DNA of 64,000 nucleotides from Pyxicephalus adspersus (GCF_032062135.1 NC_092861.1:62113980-62177979); one strand, 5' to 3'; shown: positions 38,628-51,475, counted from the first letter of the stretch. Notes: generated by a model from the sequence alone, not told the origin. Numbers and translations: made by a program.

Positions 38628-39089
38628 CAGGTAGTCCCCGGGCTAAAGACATCCAACAAAAGGACGACTCCTAGATATGAACGGAGCTTTCCTGCTTCCC
38701 CGTGTGCAGGACAGAGGCTTGGAGGGGGGAGGGGGGCAGTTTGCATGACTTGCAGAAGAAATCTTTTGCTAAACACAGCTGAGACTGAGCTCTTCTGCAA
38801 GCTCTTGTAACTCTTTCATGACCAAGACAAACTCTGCAGTTGTTTCTTTTCGCAAATCAAAGCACAGCTTGCTCCAGAAGTTAATGTATGCCTAGGCTCT
38901 ATAAAGTTTTTTCTTTTTTTTTCATTGTTTGTGATTAGCTCACAGTGAGGATTTTATACAGTAACTGACACCACGCTGCCTAATAATATGTTGAGACAAA
39001 CATCTGTCCTAATTGCATTTGTTAAAATAATGTACCTTTCGGACTTACATACAAATTCCCTATCTCGTATGTAACCCGGGGACTATCTG
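38628..39089. mobile_element. Tigger-like (Tc1/mariner superfamily) MITE with TA duplication
   Basis: The left end CAGGTAGTCCCCGGGCTAA and right end TAACCCGGGGACTATCTG are inverted with two mismatches. They are flanked by TA at 38626-38627 and 39090-39091, the target duplication expected of this superfamily. The 462-bp interior has no transposase, so it is non-autonomous. Confidence 0.8.
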
Positions 39090-39091
39090 TA

Positions 39092-40176
39092 TTTCTTTGA
39101 GTTATATGTATACCAAGTAGGTCTATTTTTAGTTGTATAATATATTTTGAAATTTTTTCCATTATTTTTTAATAATTCCATATTTTCGGTGATCAATAAA
39201 CTAGGGTAAGATTAGTTATAGTAGAAGATTGCACTTTTTATTTTAAATGCTAACAAAACTGTATGGTAACACAATTAAAACACAACTAGCCATTAATTAA
39301 ATTGAATTGCTTAGTAGATTTCTTCTCTGCCAGAAATATAGCTCAGTGTGATCATGACGCTATGAACCACCAATGATGGCTTTAATGGTAAGTGACATTT
39401 TAAGAAACACACTAATGGATTTTAAAATACTTTCTTTTAGAAAATCGTTAAACTATCAATTAGCAAGAATAAAAGATGAAGTAATAAAAGAATGCTCCAA
39501 TACCATCCGTTGAAGACATCATTTATTTAGAAATACAAATGAATTTTATAAGGCTTTGATGTTCTATGAAGTAACATTTTCATGCTGAGGACAATTTTAG
39601 TTTGAGTGATTGAAGCTTTTTTCCCTGCAAAAAAGATTTAAAAAGCTTTGAGATTAATGAAGTTAGATCTATATTAAAATAAGAAATATACACGGGAAAT
39701 AAATAATCTCTAAAGTTAGTAACATTCCAAGTGACATTTTATTGACATGAGTGATTTCAGAAAAATTGATTTACCCATAAAAGTACTGAAGTATAAAATT
39801 ATATTTTGTTCATGGACCTGCGTTGAAGAAGTTTACTTAAATTTTATTTCATATTGTTTTATTTTAGGAATAGCTAGCTTTGTTTTTAGCTGTGTAATGT
39901 ATGCTGCATGTTTGCAGCATGCATAAAATTATGTGACTGCAGAGAGGCTGTATTTGGGTACAAGAACAGATCCAAATATGTAAAAGTAGCATTTATAATC
40001 CTCAAATGCTACCTTTGTTTACCTTGCCTCTTCATTCTAAAAGATCTTGCCTAAAATAAATTTCAGTATATAAATTTCGGTATAGCTTACAGATTTGGGT
40101 TTTTTAATTTATGGCTGGTGAACCTATTAGTTGCTTAGTAGTATAGATATATATACTTATAAAATATAATATGGGC
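39092..40176. other. Intronic stretch, unrecognised
   Basis: AT-rich sequence with no supported coding or repeat feature. Confidence 0.45.
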
Positions 40177-40500
40177 TTAAAGCTGACCTAAACTCAAAAA
40201 AGAAAAAAGTCACCAGGAGGTAGTTTTAACTAAAAACTGACACATGCAACCTCAAAAAATTGTCAAAAAAAAAACAGACTCTTGGTGTGCCATGTAGTAT
40301 AAAGCTTGACTCTGTGTGCAGTGGTGCCACATACACAGTCAGTCGCTAGAGATAATGTAACTCTTGCTCATGCACAGTTATATTGTCACTGGCTGTTCAA
40401 TGGCCAAAGAGGATCACCAGGCTTTTGGAAATCCACCATGTAGCATGTAGCAAAGATGGCGCCTTCTTCTGATGTGCTGTACCTAGTATCAAGAACAAGT
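40177..40500 (+). mobile_element. Family A repeat, diverged copy
   Basis: TTAAAGCTGACCTAAACTC at the start matches the 12458 copy, and AAAGATGGCGCCTTCTTCTG near 40452 matches the ATGGCGGC block. The right end is unclear. Confidence 0.5.
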
Positions 40501-41119
40501 CTCATGGCAGAGAAATCTGGCAACAATTAAATACAAATAATTTAATTAAATACATAAAATTCAGAGATTTCAAAAGTAGTAAGCATTCCTACTTTAGTAT
40601 ACTCACAGTGTTACTTAACTAGGATTAGCAGATCTCAAATAAATCTTAATAGCAGCTTGAATATGGCCTTTTGTTTTGTATCTTAGTTTTTTAAATAAAT
40701 ACATAATAGAATGTGTTTATTTGAGTTTTAATAATAAACTATAAATCAATCAATCATGTTTATATACTATCTTTGTTAATATTTAATTAGTGTTGTTAAA
40801 AACTTGGATTTATTGGTCTAACTTTATTTTATTTGCTGTGAAAACTACCTTACATGACCCCATTGATTTTAACTTCTATTACTGATGTAAAATGTCAGTA
40901 CAAACATGCAGCAATACTTATCCTCTACCACAGTCAGTACAAAAATATAACAATGCTTCTTAAACTATTCTAGAAAAAAAATCAAAAAACATATTAAAGG
41001 GGAAGCAGTAAATATATGTTAAATTATATTTTAAGTAAAAAAAAAACTGAAATTTAAATTCAGTTTGTATTATCAGTTTATTTCCTCTGTATACCAGTAT
41101 TCTAGAGTCAAATGTAAGG

Positions 41120-41350
41120 CTATCTAGGTGACAGCTAAGGCTTGGTTGAAATGGGGTCATGCAACAGGATAATGATCTCCAACAGATCAGAAAATCCATA
41201 AGAGAATGGATGTAAGAGAATAGAATCACGTTGTTGCCCATTTAAAGTCCAGACCTCAACCTGGTTTAAATGCTATGATAGAACTTCAGTGGGCTGTGCT
41301 TTAAGAAATGCTCACAAACCTAAGAGAAGAAGTACATTTTTTGGTGACAG
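41120..41350 (+). pseudogene. Tc1-like transposase relic
   Basis: The sequence GCTTGGTTGAAATGGGGTCA then TGCAACAGGATAATGATC corresponds to the conserved block around the second catalytic aspartate of Tc1-like transposases (MQQDND). AAAGTCCAGACCTCAACCTG encodes the KSPDLN motif that precedes the catalytic glutamate. The reading frame is broken by stops and small indels, and the N-terminal DNA-binding part is not present, so this is a dead fragment. Confidence 0.7.
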
Positions 41351-41929
41351 AAAGTAATTGCTACATTATACACGATTTTGTAATGTGATGATAATATTAA
41401 AAACAAATAATAATTTCTTGTGTTCATTTTCTGTTTCTGCACATTTACTAAATTGTCAAATTTTGTTTTAAAGTTGCTTCTTTTCATTATTTCAACTAAG
41501 AGACACTGCCATAAATGTATTTTCCTCCTTTTATGTAGGATTTTAAGTACATTTTTTGTTTTTTGAACAAAGTTGTTTTTACTACGAAAATCAAATATTG
41601 GGTTAGCATTGCTTCATCCTCGTTTTGGGTCTCACCCATCATTACCACTTGGCATTTTCTTTACAATACTATATCTACTTTAACAGGCCCACTGTCACCT
41701 GTATTTCCACTTAAGTTTGTAAACAACTCCTTAGATAAACTTGCTTTAAACCTTTACCTATAAAATATGCCATAACCGGAGGAACTATTTCCATCTAGGC
41801 GGCTATTTTCATGGGACAACAGTCCCACTTTTTAACGTTTCTCAACCCTACTAAGGAGTCTTTCTGCCTTCAGCCTTAGGCTCCACCCAGCTGATATTAA
41901 CACTTTATGCACTTCTTTTAATTCATATT

Positions 41930-42330
41930 TTTCTCTAACCTCCAGTATTTTGAGGAATAGGAAAGATAAAAACCATGAACATGTAAAACAAAAAACAGGA
42001 GTTGCTGTATAGGGAGCAGGGAGATTTACCTTTATTTTCTGTCTCTAAAGGCAAAACAGGAAGTGAGAATTATCCTAAAAGTAATTTTACATTTTGTTTT
42101 ACTTAAACATGTCATCTACTAAAATCTCTGAGTGGGCAAAAACTGCAATTACTTCCTTTTCCTCACATACCAATTCTTAGGTCTAGCCTTAGGGTACTTA
42201 AACCCTAGTAGTGCATCTTGGGAGAATGTAGGGGAAGCCACAAGCTTCCCTACATAATGGAACCAGGTGTTTTGGACGTTTCCACAAATTTTTTTACCCT
42301 GTGTACCTGAAAGCTTTTTTTTTTGTAGTG
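41930..42330. repeat. Possible interspersed repeat with AGGAAGTGA block
   Basis: AAACAGGAAGTGAGAATTAT preceded by TCTGTCTCTAAAGG resembles a frog repeat, and GTAGGAAGTGAAATGAAA at 43837 may be a second copy. Ends were not defined. Confidence 0.3.
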
Positions 42331-45180
42331 GGTGCAGTTAACCAGGGTTAGAGAAAGAAAAAAGAACTGATTTATGTAAAATGGCTTTTTGTCCACAACA
42401 AACACAAACATCATCAGTAGTGATTGGCAAACTTACGGAGTGCAGTTATCTACAGATTGAGTGATTGTTTTTAATGTTAATAAAGCATGTTTGCTGAAAA
42501 CCAATTTAGGCAAACCCTACATTGTGGGGAAGCTACCCATGTGTTATCAGCTACAAACTAATGGTAATGTTGACAGGAGTCAGTTTTTAGATAAACACAG
42601 CCTGTGTGATTCTGTGAACCGAAAGAAAAAAAAGTTTTTAAACTTCATGTATGCGACAAATGCAACTTCATTGTATTATGTGGTGGTTTTTGAAAAGTTT
42701 TTCTTTTGAAAGCTTTTCAAAGTTGTTCCTCTAATTGTGCATTTGGATTTAATGCTTTGTGTGTCACTGTGTTTATGCAAACGACACCTGACTCAGCATC
42801 AGTGAAAGATCAGTTGTGGTACAATAACAGCATCTAATATTGAAGGCATTTCTTGCCAAAGGATACAGGAATAATAGTTACAAAGCTATTTTTCTTATCG
42901 ATTACAGCCTAATGCATTGCAAATAGCAAAATAATTATCGGGCTCCTGTGATTTTGTGGTTGGTTACAGAAATGGCAAATATGTCCTTAAAATTATTATG
43001 TGCTCTATTATCACTACATCAATTAAAATTTACACATATGTATATTGAAAAATAACAAAAAAATAAAATAAAGAATTTTGAAAACACATGTTGAATCTGT
43101 TGCAAAGTTTATACTTTTTCAAAACTTCTACTTTCCAACTGTAGACAATATGCCAAGTAAACTTGATTTTTTCAATTTGCATCCAATATGGGTTTGCTTC
43201 AAACACCCAGTTAATAGTTCAAACAAAAATGTTCTCTCTTTTTTGTAGAAAACATTTTTTTTATATAAAAAGTGATGCACATTTTATCTACAACAACATA
43301 ACTAAAAAGATATGTGCACTGCAAATCATCATCACCAATGGTTTTGCCTTTTTTATCCATTATCAATAGTTTAATTTCATTGACAAACAGATAAAGGTTC
43401 CCTCTGTATGCCTTTCCATGGAAGGTGGGATCTCTCCCTTAGCACCAATTTTTTTTTTATATATCAATTCCTATGGGAAATTGCTACACAGAATAAAGCC
43501 AATTCTGATCGCCAGATATCCAGATTATTTGTAATAAACTGACGCACAGGAAATGTACATCAATGGATAGGACAACAGTGTATTATAAACTATATGTAAA
43601 ATCAAAACAGAAGTGTGGGAAAAGATACAATTTTTGTCTGACATTATTGATGTTTGTGCCCTTGCTTGGGAGAACTACCCTATTTGTCCTGGTAACCATT
43701 AATTTCACTACAAATAGTTAAGGGGAAATCCAATCTTTTTAAGTTATCATGGAAATAAGAGGCATGAGTAAATCTTCCAATAGGTATACCTCTGTAATTT
43801 TGGATCTGAGCTAACTTCTCGCTGTATCTCTAAGGTAGGAAGTGAAATGAAAAAGAACCCCCTGAAAAAAGGTTTTAAGAATTTAACTAGTTTTTTAAAA
43901 CTTAAAAAGTTAAACCTTTACATACTCTTTAACTCTCTTTCAACTATTATATTACAATTTGTAAGCTGGAGAGAACCTGCTGTTTGAGAGCAAATGCATA
44001 TCCATCCTTTAAAATCAATATATGTTTATGATAAAGCATCAATTTTTTTTCTTTTTTTTATTCCACATGCTCATTATTTTTAATGGCTTGATTTTTTAAA
44101 CCTAAACATGGTTTGACTTAATTAGTGGTGGGTATAACAGTTTTTTGAGCACATTTCCTGTCGGAGGTATTATTCTGCTTATAAAGAGTTGGTATACCAA
44201 CCTTACAAAAATTCTCAATTTAGTTTATTATGCAAGTGAATTATTATCCTCAAACTTCCTTATACTTAAAAGTGATTTAATGTTCCATTGCACCAGATCA
44301 GGAAGAGAACAAACATTTTTTTATCATAAGCTGTTCCTAGAGATATTTTTTTTACTGGGAATCCCCAATTATAAAGATGTTGACGGTGGATGATTTTCCC
44401 TCACCTACTGTTATAGTGATAGCTGTAAAATCAGGGATTTCTTATGACTTTCTCTTCCAATGATAATGGTCACCAAGACAAAAAAGGAAATCTACAATTT
44501 AAGACAGCAATAATAAATCTGACAGAATTGCCAACTGTCTGTACTTTATGCACATGTAAAAAAAGAGAAAAAGAAATACCTGATATTCAGCGAATATACT
44601 GCACAACCTACTGTCTAAATAAGGAAAATGTATTACTGTTATGATGCACCAACACTTTTACTGTAAAAAATGGATAGGTAACTAGTTCTCCTACAATTAA
44701 AAACTATTATTTTAACACTATTCAGACATTAGGTACTGAAAATTTTCTATCCCTACATGGATTCCAAAGCATGTGAATTTTATGTGCATCACACTAAATA
44801 TACGGAGGAAAGATTGTATTGCATTGTACCTAAATCTGCAGGGACCTAATGTAATTGTTTTGTCTTTTTTATTCTGCATTATGAATGAATGTTAGAAGTA
44901 TCATGTCCCAGGAGAAACATCACAGTATGTCCTGCTGTCACGGCAAACATTTGTGGAATTAGCATTGTCCCTAGCCTATTGCTTTTTGTGACTGAGCATA
45001 GTCAGAAGCAAAGCTATTTTTTTCCAGTGAAACTTGAAAAAAGCCTCAATGTTTTCTCCTTCACTGCTATTTGAACAGAATATAATTTAAAAACAGTTTT
45101 ATGCAAAATTAGTCAATGGATATGTGATATGCTTAAAAACAATGACACAACATCAGGACCTGTGATGAAAGAAGATCACT
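42331..45180. other. Intronic stretch, largely unrecognised
   Basis: AT-rich; small frames only. A possible AGGAAGTGA-type repeat lies at about 43700-43870. Confidence 0.4.
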
Positions 45181-45182
45181 GG

Positions 45183-45244
45183 ATAAACAAAGCTATGTCA
45201 TATCTCTTTTTCATGTGACATGATAATGACATGGCTTTGTTTAT
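45183..45244. repeat. 62-nt miRNA-precursor-like hairpin
   Basis: The arms ATAAACAAAGCTATGTCAT and ATGACATGGCTTTGTTTAT pair over 19 bases with one mismatch, which would be a G-U wobble if the plus strand is transcribed. The 24-base loop has a further CATGT/ACATG pairing. No family is recognised and expression is unknown; it could equally be a MITE relic. Confidence 0.5.
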
Positions 45245-45501
45245 GAGCAAATTCTGAACACATTCATATGGGATTTCCAACAGATCAATGATAAATATGT
45301 TAGCCTTGTAATTTTTTACACAGGTACAATTAATGTGCAAAATAGAAAGGTTGTCTTTTGGATCAATAATTAGAAATAAGGAAAGGTACTACTGTGGAAT
45401 GTGATATAGGTAGATTATTTTATATTAAATATAAAATAAAAAAAATAAATTTTTTTTTACTTTTTACAAAAATAAAGTAGGGAACTGATACATCCTTCAA
45501 G

Positions 45502-45517
45502 AATATATATATATATT

Positions 45518-45581
<64 letters not shown>
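45502..45581. repeat. Compound (TA)n(CA)n microsatellite
   Basis: An AT run passes through ATACACATACACA into about ten CA units. Confidence 0.97.
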
Positions 45582-47397
45582 ATGTTATACAAATTTGGTA
45601 CCTTTATGGGTCATAATTAAATGCAGAAATACATTTCTGTATAGCATTTCGGTAACTGCATTGCATTCGGCAACTGATCATTTAGGTCTAAATAGGAAAG
45701 GAAAATATCTCTGGTGTAAATTTACCAATTAGACATTGGAACATTATTGTCTCTCTTTATATTGCCATAAATAGCAAAACATATAAATAATATGTTATGA
45801 GAAAAAAAAAACTTCATCTGTTCAGAATTTTGGCTTTTGTGTTATATTTTGTGAAATGCAAACTTTTATTTCATACGTCTGTCAGTTCTGAGAGGTTTAC
45901 AGTGCCAAGTTTAAAATATTATCAAATGTACAACAGTAATGAATTAGCGCAGTCTATTTAAGCATACAACATAAAACATAAGCAAGATTACATCAGTTGA
46001 ATGGTAACCTGCTTAGCTTACTAATGACTTTTAAAATCCCCTAACTTGCTGTTGCTCAGCAACTAAAAAACTACAAGACATAAGGACTTAGAATTAGTAT
46101 ACAGTAGGAGACCTTTGTACTACTTTCTATCTAATTCATGAAAAAAAACAGATCAGTCAAACCAAACAGAATGATTTCACTATTTTTTGTAAGGAAAAAG
46201 TAAAAAGCTAAGTAAAATTATTAAAGAATATTACATCAGCTAATATCTTTATATGAAATTAACTAAAAATATATCAGTGATGTCAATAGTTGAAACTTTG
46301 TAGAAAAAATAGAAAAAGTGCATTTAAAAAAAAAATAAAAGAACATTTATAATTACGACTGAAGTCATAATTTATTTATTTTAAATAACCTGCTTCAATC
46401 TGAATTGTGCAATGATTTATTAAAACTGCCAAAAACTGCAGATTCTGCAAATTCTGCTTCCTTGCAAATATGATAACAAATTTCTGGGAGCGTTAGAAGT
46501 GTAATCTTCTGCCTGTGCAATGGGTTCTTTTTTTCAAAGAAGATTGCATAGGGCTTGAGGTAAACTTTTAGACATCCCTAGCAATATGCTCAAGTTTACA
46601 GCTGTGAGCTTTACACTTCTGGTGATACATTGATCATACATTCACAAGTCTGCCGGGATACAGTTTTTAACAACACTAGGACCCAATTACAATTCATTCT
46701 GAGGAACTTTCTGTAACAGTTCCTTTTAGTATCTACAGACACAATGACAGTTACATATACCATAGTAGTCTAAAATGCTTGCAATGGCAAAGGCATACAG
46801 GTTAGTACATGAATATCACAAGGTCCACCATTAAGGAAAAGAAGGCCCTATTTTACTTTACTTTTTAATTAGAGTTTCAGAAAAATAAACGTGAGTTAGG
46901 AGTTCTTCCTAAATAAGCTCCAGCTGCCCTGAGAAAATCTTAATTTTTTCATATTAGTTTATTAAAGATTACCTACTATACAAATAAACAGATCCAACAC
47001 TGGCATGAAAAAATCTAAAGACAAAAATGACCCTAAAAATGATTAACTTCCAAGTATTCATTACAAAATAGGATACTAAGTTATCCTTAAAGTAAGGAAT
47101 AATGAATGTGTTAAATGCATCTGTGATACAAGATTCACCACATTCCAGCAACAGTTCTGGTATATATTTGTGCAAACTAGAGGGAGTCTACTTGTCTTTT
47201 TTCCTTTAGAAGTATTAACCTTAAATTCCTTAGCGGTTCATTTCTTTCCGGTTTTATATGTCTGAAAGCGGTACAATGGTTTAATGAAAATGTACTTTAC
47301 AGGATAATTTAATAATATGAGTATAATAAAGTTTGAAACACAAAATCATGTAAAAATTATAAATTGAATGAATTAAAAAATCTATGAATTAAAAAAA
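45582..47397. other. Intronic stretch, unrecognised
   Basis: AT-rich with no supported feature. Confidence 0.45.
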
Positions 47398-47604
47398 AAA
47401 TTTCATGCGCAGTGAGATCAGCTAAATTTTTAGGCTGAAGAACCCGGAAGAGAAGACAAAGGTGGTGGCGCCCGGAGCGCCGGCTCCAGGACGGATGTCG
47501 GGACGACGCAGAACCAGATGCCGGACACCCCCGGAGTGATTGGACTGCCCTGCGGGATTGAAGGTGGGTTTTTTTTTTGTTTTTGAGTATAGTTCCTCTT
47601 TAAG
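47398..47604 (+). mobile_element. Family A repeat, 3' part
   Basis: ATGCGCAGTGAGATCAGC, GGTGGTGGCGCCCGGAGCGC, CCGGCTCCAGGACGGATGTC and the end AGTTCCTCTTTAA match the 3' half of the 30433 copy, with the family's inverted end intact. Confidence 0.65.
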
Positions 47605-47795
47605 AACATAGTACTATGTGTTTTATGATACTTAGTTATATAGGTATGGAACAACTTGCAGTCTTTTTTCACTGGTCCATAGAATTTTACAAGACTATAA
47701 AACTGCCGTCACAATTGATTTTATTTACCAATATGTAGTAGTATAGAGTATAGATCTACAGCCAAAACTTTTTCATTAAGTTCTAATCTCTTTCC

Positions 47796-48240
47796 GTACA
47801 ACTCTCCCCTATACAGACTCCTGACACCTGATGGGGAGAGTTGTACAGAGTGTGAAGTGTAGGGGTGAACACTTTATGCGAATTGACATTCATACAACAA
47901 CTACATTATTCGCTCTGTGTATCCAGTACACTAATTCCGGTACAGCACTTTAGGTGTCATACATTGGAAAAGATTGTGCAGATATTCCACGATTTCATGC
48001 TTGCAAATATGGTCATCTTGCAAAAAAGGCTTGATCTGAGCTGTAACTTGCTGAGCTGTAACCAAAATGCATTTGGTCTCTACCCTCCCATGAGGAAGCC
48101 ACATGGTGAAATGCGTCGGGCACAGAGACAAACCCATGCTTTTTGCGATTATTTGAGATAATATTGTATGCTTTACTGATGTACCTTTTCACAACATAGT
48201 TGAGCGCTGTATAGATCAAAATCTATATTGTTGAAATACA
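47796..48240 (+). repeat. Interspersed repeat with GAAA-TGCGTCGGG motif
   Basis: A 14-bp inverted pair (GTACAACTCTCCCC at 47796-47809, complement at 47833-47846) precedes a body containing ATGAGGAAGCCACATGGTGA followed by AATGCGTCGGGCACAGAGAC. The motif recurs at 28437 and, inverted, at about 59949-59992. Open frames on both strands here are incidental. Boundaries and class are unknown. Confidence 0.45.
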
Positions 48241-48499
48241 ATCATTTTTAAACTACTAGTTTTGCCTTAAAGAGCTATTCTTTCCTTTACATGTTCCAAA
48301 CACATTAGGCTTGACAACAATGATATATCCAGAACATAAACAGTCACATATTGGGCTCTTGAACCACTTCCTAGGTAAACTGTGGAACTATATTACTTAT
48401 AAAAATGATACAACAATACACATACACTGTATAAAAAAATTCACAGTAAATTGTATTTCAATTAATTATTAATTATTGTATTAATGTTCTCTCATTATG

Positions 48500-49880
48500 T
48501 CCATCTACCACTAACCTTTCCACTGGTATCTACCCCTCATTTTTTTCCCTATCCTGTAGGAACCCTGACTAGACTCCTCCCTACTTTCTAGCTGCAACCT
48601 ATATATATTCTCCCATAAGCCTCTAAACTTTGTGAGCGCCTTGCCTAAAAAAGACTCACTGACTATGTGAACACCAACTCTACTTGATCCACTCCAGTCT
48701 GGTTTTTGGGCTTCCCATTCCACTGAAACAGCCCTTACTAAAGTGGCAAATGAGAAAAAAAGAATATACGGTGAAGAACACCAATTTTTCATCTGCTTTT
48801 GACACTGTTGATCACCCCCTTCTAATCCAAATCATGAATTCCATTGGTATCAGTGACACTGCTTTCTTGTGGTTTGCTTCCTTTTGGTCTGACCACTGCT
48901 TTCTAGTTTCTTTCTATGGTAATTCCTCCTCTCCTATTATCCTCCCTGTTGGTGTTCCCAAGGGTCAGTCCTTGGACCAGTTCTGTTTTCTCTGTACACC
49001 TCCTCAATTGGCAAACTCATATCCTCCTTTGGTTTACAGTACTATGTGTATGCAGAAGACACTCAAATCCGTCCACCCCTGACGTGTCTCCCGCAGTCCT
49101 GGATAAGGTTTTATGCTGTCTGTTAGCTATCTCATCGGTAATAGCTGGGAGAAACGTCATTGAATTCATGAAACTCAACCTGGATAAAACAGAACTCATC
49201 ATCTCCCCCCTCACATTCCAAATCTCCCCTTGACATATTTCTTACTGTTAATAACACTGTTGTTCAGCCCTACCTTCAAGCAAATTGTCTTGGTGGAATC
49301 TTTGATTCTGCCCTCTCCTTCACCCCCCACATTCAGAACATCTCAATGTCCTGTCACTTTTACCTGCACATCATCTCCAAGATTCGCCCCTATCTGTCCT
49401 CTGGGATCACCAAACTCCTTGTACATGCTCTTATCATCTATCATCTGGACTACTGTAACTTCTTCCCCTCTGGTATTCCACTAAAAGGACTCTTTCCTCT
49501 ACAATCTTTTATGAATACTGCAGCCATACTTTGCCATCCTTCCCACCACTCCTCTTTTGTAATCTCTTTTTGCAATTCTCTACACTGGCTTACATTTCAC
49601 CTTAGAATTAAATTCAAGCTTCTGTGCTTTCAAATCCCCAATAGAAAAATACTTCCCTAACTAGCTCTTCGCTTCTGCAACAACCTATTAAAGACCTCTT
49701 CTCTCATAACCTTGTCTCCAAGACATTTCTAGGGCTGTCCCATCTTTTTGGAATAGTCTTCCTCGTCCAATTGAGCTTGTCCATTAAAAAGCAACATTTA
49801 AGACCCATCTCTTTAAACTTGCCTAACTGTATTTTCTCTCATAAACCCTCACTTCTCACCCACTAATCCATACTCCCCTC
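48500..49880 (+). mobile_element. L2-clade LINE reverse transcriptase, inactive
   Basis: The segment translates in shifting frames to an L2-type reverse transcriptase. STWIHSSLVFG-like sequence comes first, then FDTVDHPLLIQIMNSIG (catalytic first aspartate, about 48797), GNSSSP with VGVPKG, YAED at 49049-49060 where YADD is expected, KLNLDKTELIISP near 49170-49207, and HIISKIRPYLSSGITKLLVH with LDYCNF. All three frames are used, showing frameshifts. The 5' part (endonuclease) is missing, as is usual for 5'-truncated LINE copies. Its 3' tail lies at 50599-50735 beyond inserted sequence. Confidence 0.88.
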
Positions 49881-49885
49881 CTATT

Positions 49886-50104
49886 GGGTCTGATTTAATA
49901 AAGCTCGGCTAGAGAGGATACACCTTCATCAGTGAAGCTAGGTGATCCAGCAAACCTGAAATGCATTTATTTAAAGTCTTTTACTATTTGCTATCAAACG
50001 TTTTGAATCCTTGACCAGATCCATTTCATGATTGCTGGATCACCCAGCTTCACTGATTAAAGTGTATCCTCTGCAGTTTTAGAAAGCTTTATTAAATTAG
50101 GCCC
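49886..50104. mobile_element. Palindromic MITE P inserted in the L2 3' region (copy 3)
   Basis: It runs from GGGTCTGATTTAATAAAGCT to AGCTTTATTAAATTAGGCCC, with the internal CCAGCAAACCTGAAAT segment and its complement. ATT flanks both sides, a possible 3-bp target duplication. Confidence 0.85.
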
Positions 50105-50123
50105 ATTGTGTGCTACTACTGTA

Positions 50124-50173
50124 GTGGGGCGGCCAGCACCCCAGGATGTCAGAGGTAGAGGTGCTGGCCCCAC
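50124..50173. repeat. GC-rich inverted repeat
   Basis: GTGGGGCGGCCAGCACC and GGTGCTGGCCCCAC pair with small bulges around a 19-base loop. It sits between MITE P and the L2 tail, and a G12 run follows at about 50288. Confidence 0.7.
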
Positions 50174-50598
50174 TGACAGGAGTCGCCCTTTTAGTTGTGG
50201 CATTTGTGCTGGCCACTTTTATTGCTTTACCCAGAATTCCCAGGGATGTTGGACAAGCCCAGAAGTGCTAAATGCTGAGGAGTACGAGGGGGGGGGGGGT
50301 GGCCAGAGTGACCCGTAGCTGAGCATGTGAGCTGCAGCCAGATTGTGTGGTCGCCTCCAGTTGATGCTGCGATCAGGCAGCCGTGGGCCAGAATAGCACG
50401 AGTGATTCCTGAAAGACTCAACTACTGTGATCAGGTGTATTCTGTCGGCTGTCATTGTCCAAGAGTTCCAGTGGGGAGGCCTATTCCCCAATGTGGGTTT
50501 GTTTATACTGCAAAATATTCAGTAATATGCATTTTATATTTCCTCTGTCTGTTTGGTCATCGTTACTTACCTTCCCCTTTACACTACCCTCTCCTCAT

Positions 50599-50735
50599 AG
50601 GTTGTAAGCTCTTCTGAGCACGGTCCTCTTCTCCTGTTTCACTGATTGTATCTATGATTTGCAACCCCTATTTAATGTACAGCTCTGCCTAATATGTTGG
50701 TGCTATAAAAATACTGTATATTAATAATATGAATC
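50599..50735 (+). mobile_element. L2 LINE 3' tail
   Basis: TAGGTTGTAAGCTCTTCTGA, CGGTCCTCTTCTCCTGTTTC, CCCCTATTTAATGTACAGCT and TTGGTGCTATAAAAATACTG are the same tail as at 27121 and 31320. It is in the same orientation as the reverse transcriptase at 48500-49880 and is probably its own 3' end. Confidence 0.75.
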
Positions 50736-51475
50736 AAAGATTTAAAGTAATTGGGATTGCACTGCTCCAAAAATCTCAACTAAAAAAATGGAATGTACTA
50801 TATAATGCCTTAAAACATAATATACATACTTTTGAAATATCATTAAAGCATTGCAGATTAAACTGCTTTTATCATGTTTTCTGACCTTAGCTTTTTATGC
50901 ATATTCAGGACTTTCTAACCTAAGCAGAGTTTGTTCTTTTTTCAAAGAGTGTAGCATAGCTACACCTACATTGGTTTCAAATATTAGGCATTCAAAGCAA
51001 AGCAGAGAAGCTTGGAGGATCTTTGAAATATTTAACAATCCAACAAACTTGAAATGAAAAGAAAAGTATGAGCAAAGTCTTTGTTTTGCCTTTAATGAAC
51101 ACAAATGAGCTTCTGCTCTTAGCAAAGCTTGAAAGACACAAATGACTTTGCTCTGAATTGCAGCCACATTAAAATTTCTCTGTGGTTAGAAGTGTGTTAT
51201 TTGGTCGGGGGAATAAAAGACGAATATTCAAAATGCACAGGAACATGAAATATTCTAGGTTGTAAAAGACTCTGACAATATCAATTGAAAGTGTATAAAG
51301 AGTAACCTTGACCATTACACTAAAAAGTGATCTGAAGACTACACATTTTAAATTAGACCGCATTCTCGTGTCTACCTCCATCTTCTACAAAAAGCTGATG
51401 TCAGTGAAACCATCTATAAAAAATAAAGAACAGCTAGGCAAGGCGCCATTATGTTCTACTGTGCTAGTGAGACAG

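Noticed and set aside
47865..48219. Overlapping frames of 68-98 codons on both strands
   Set aside because: They lie in an interspersed repeat and show no conserved domain or splice context.
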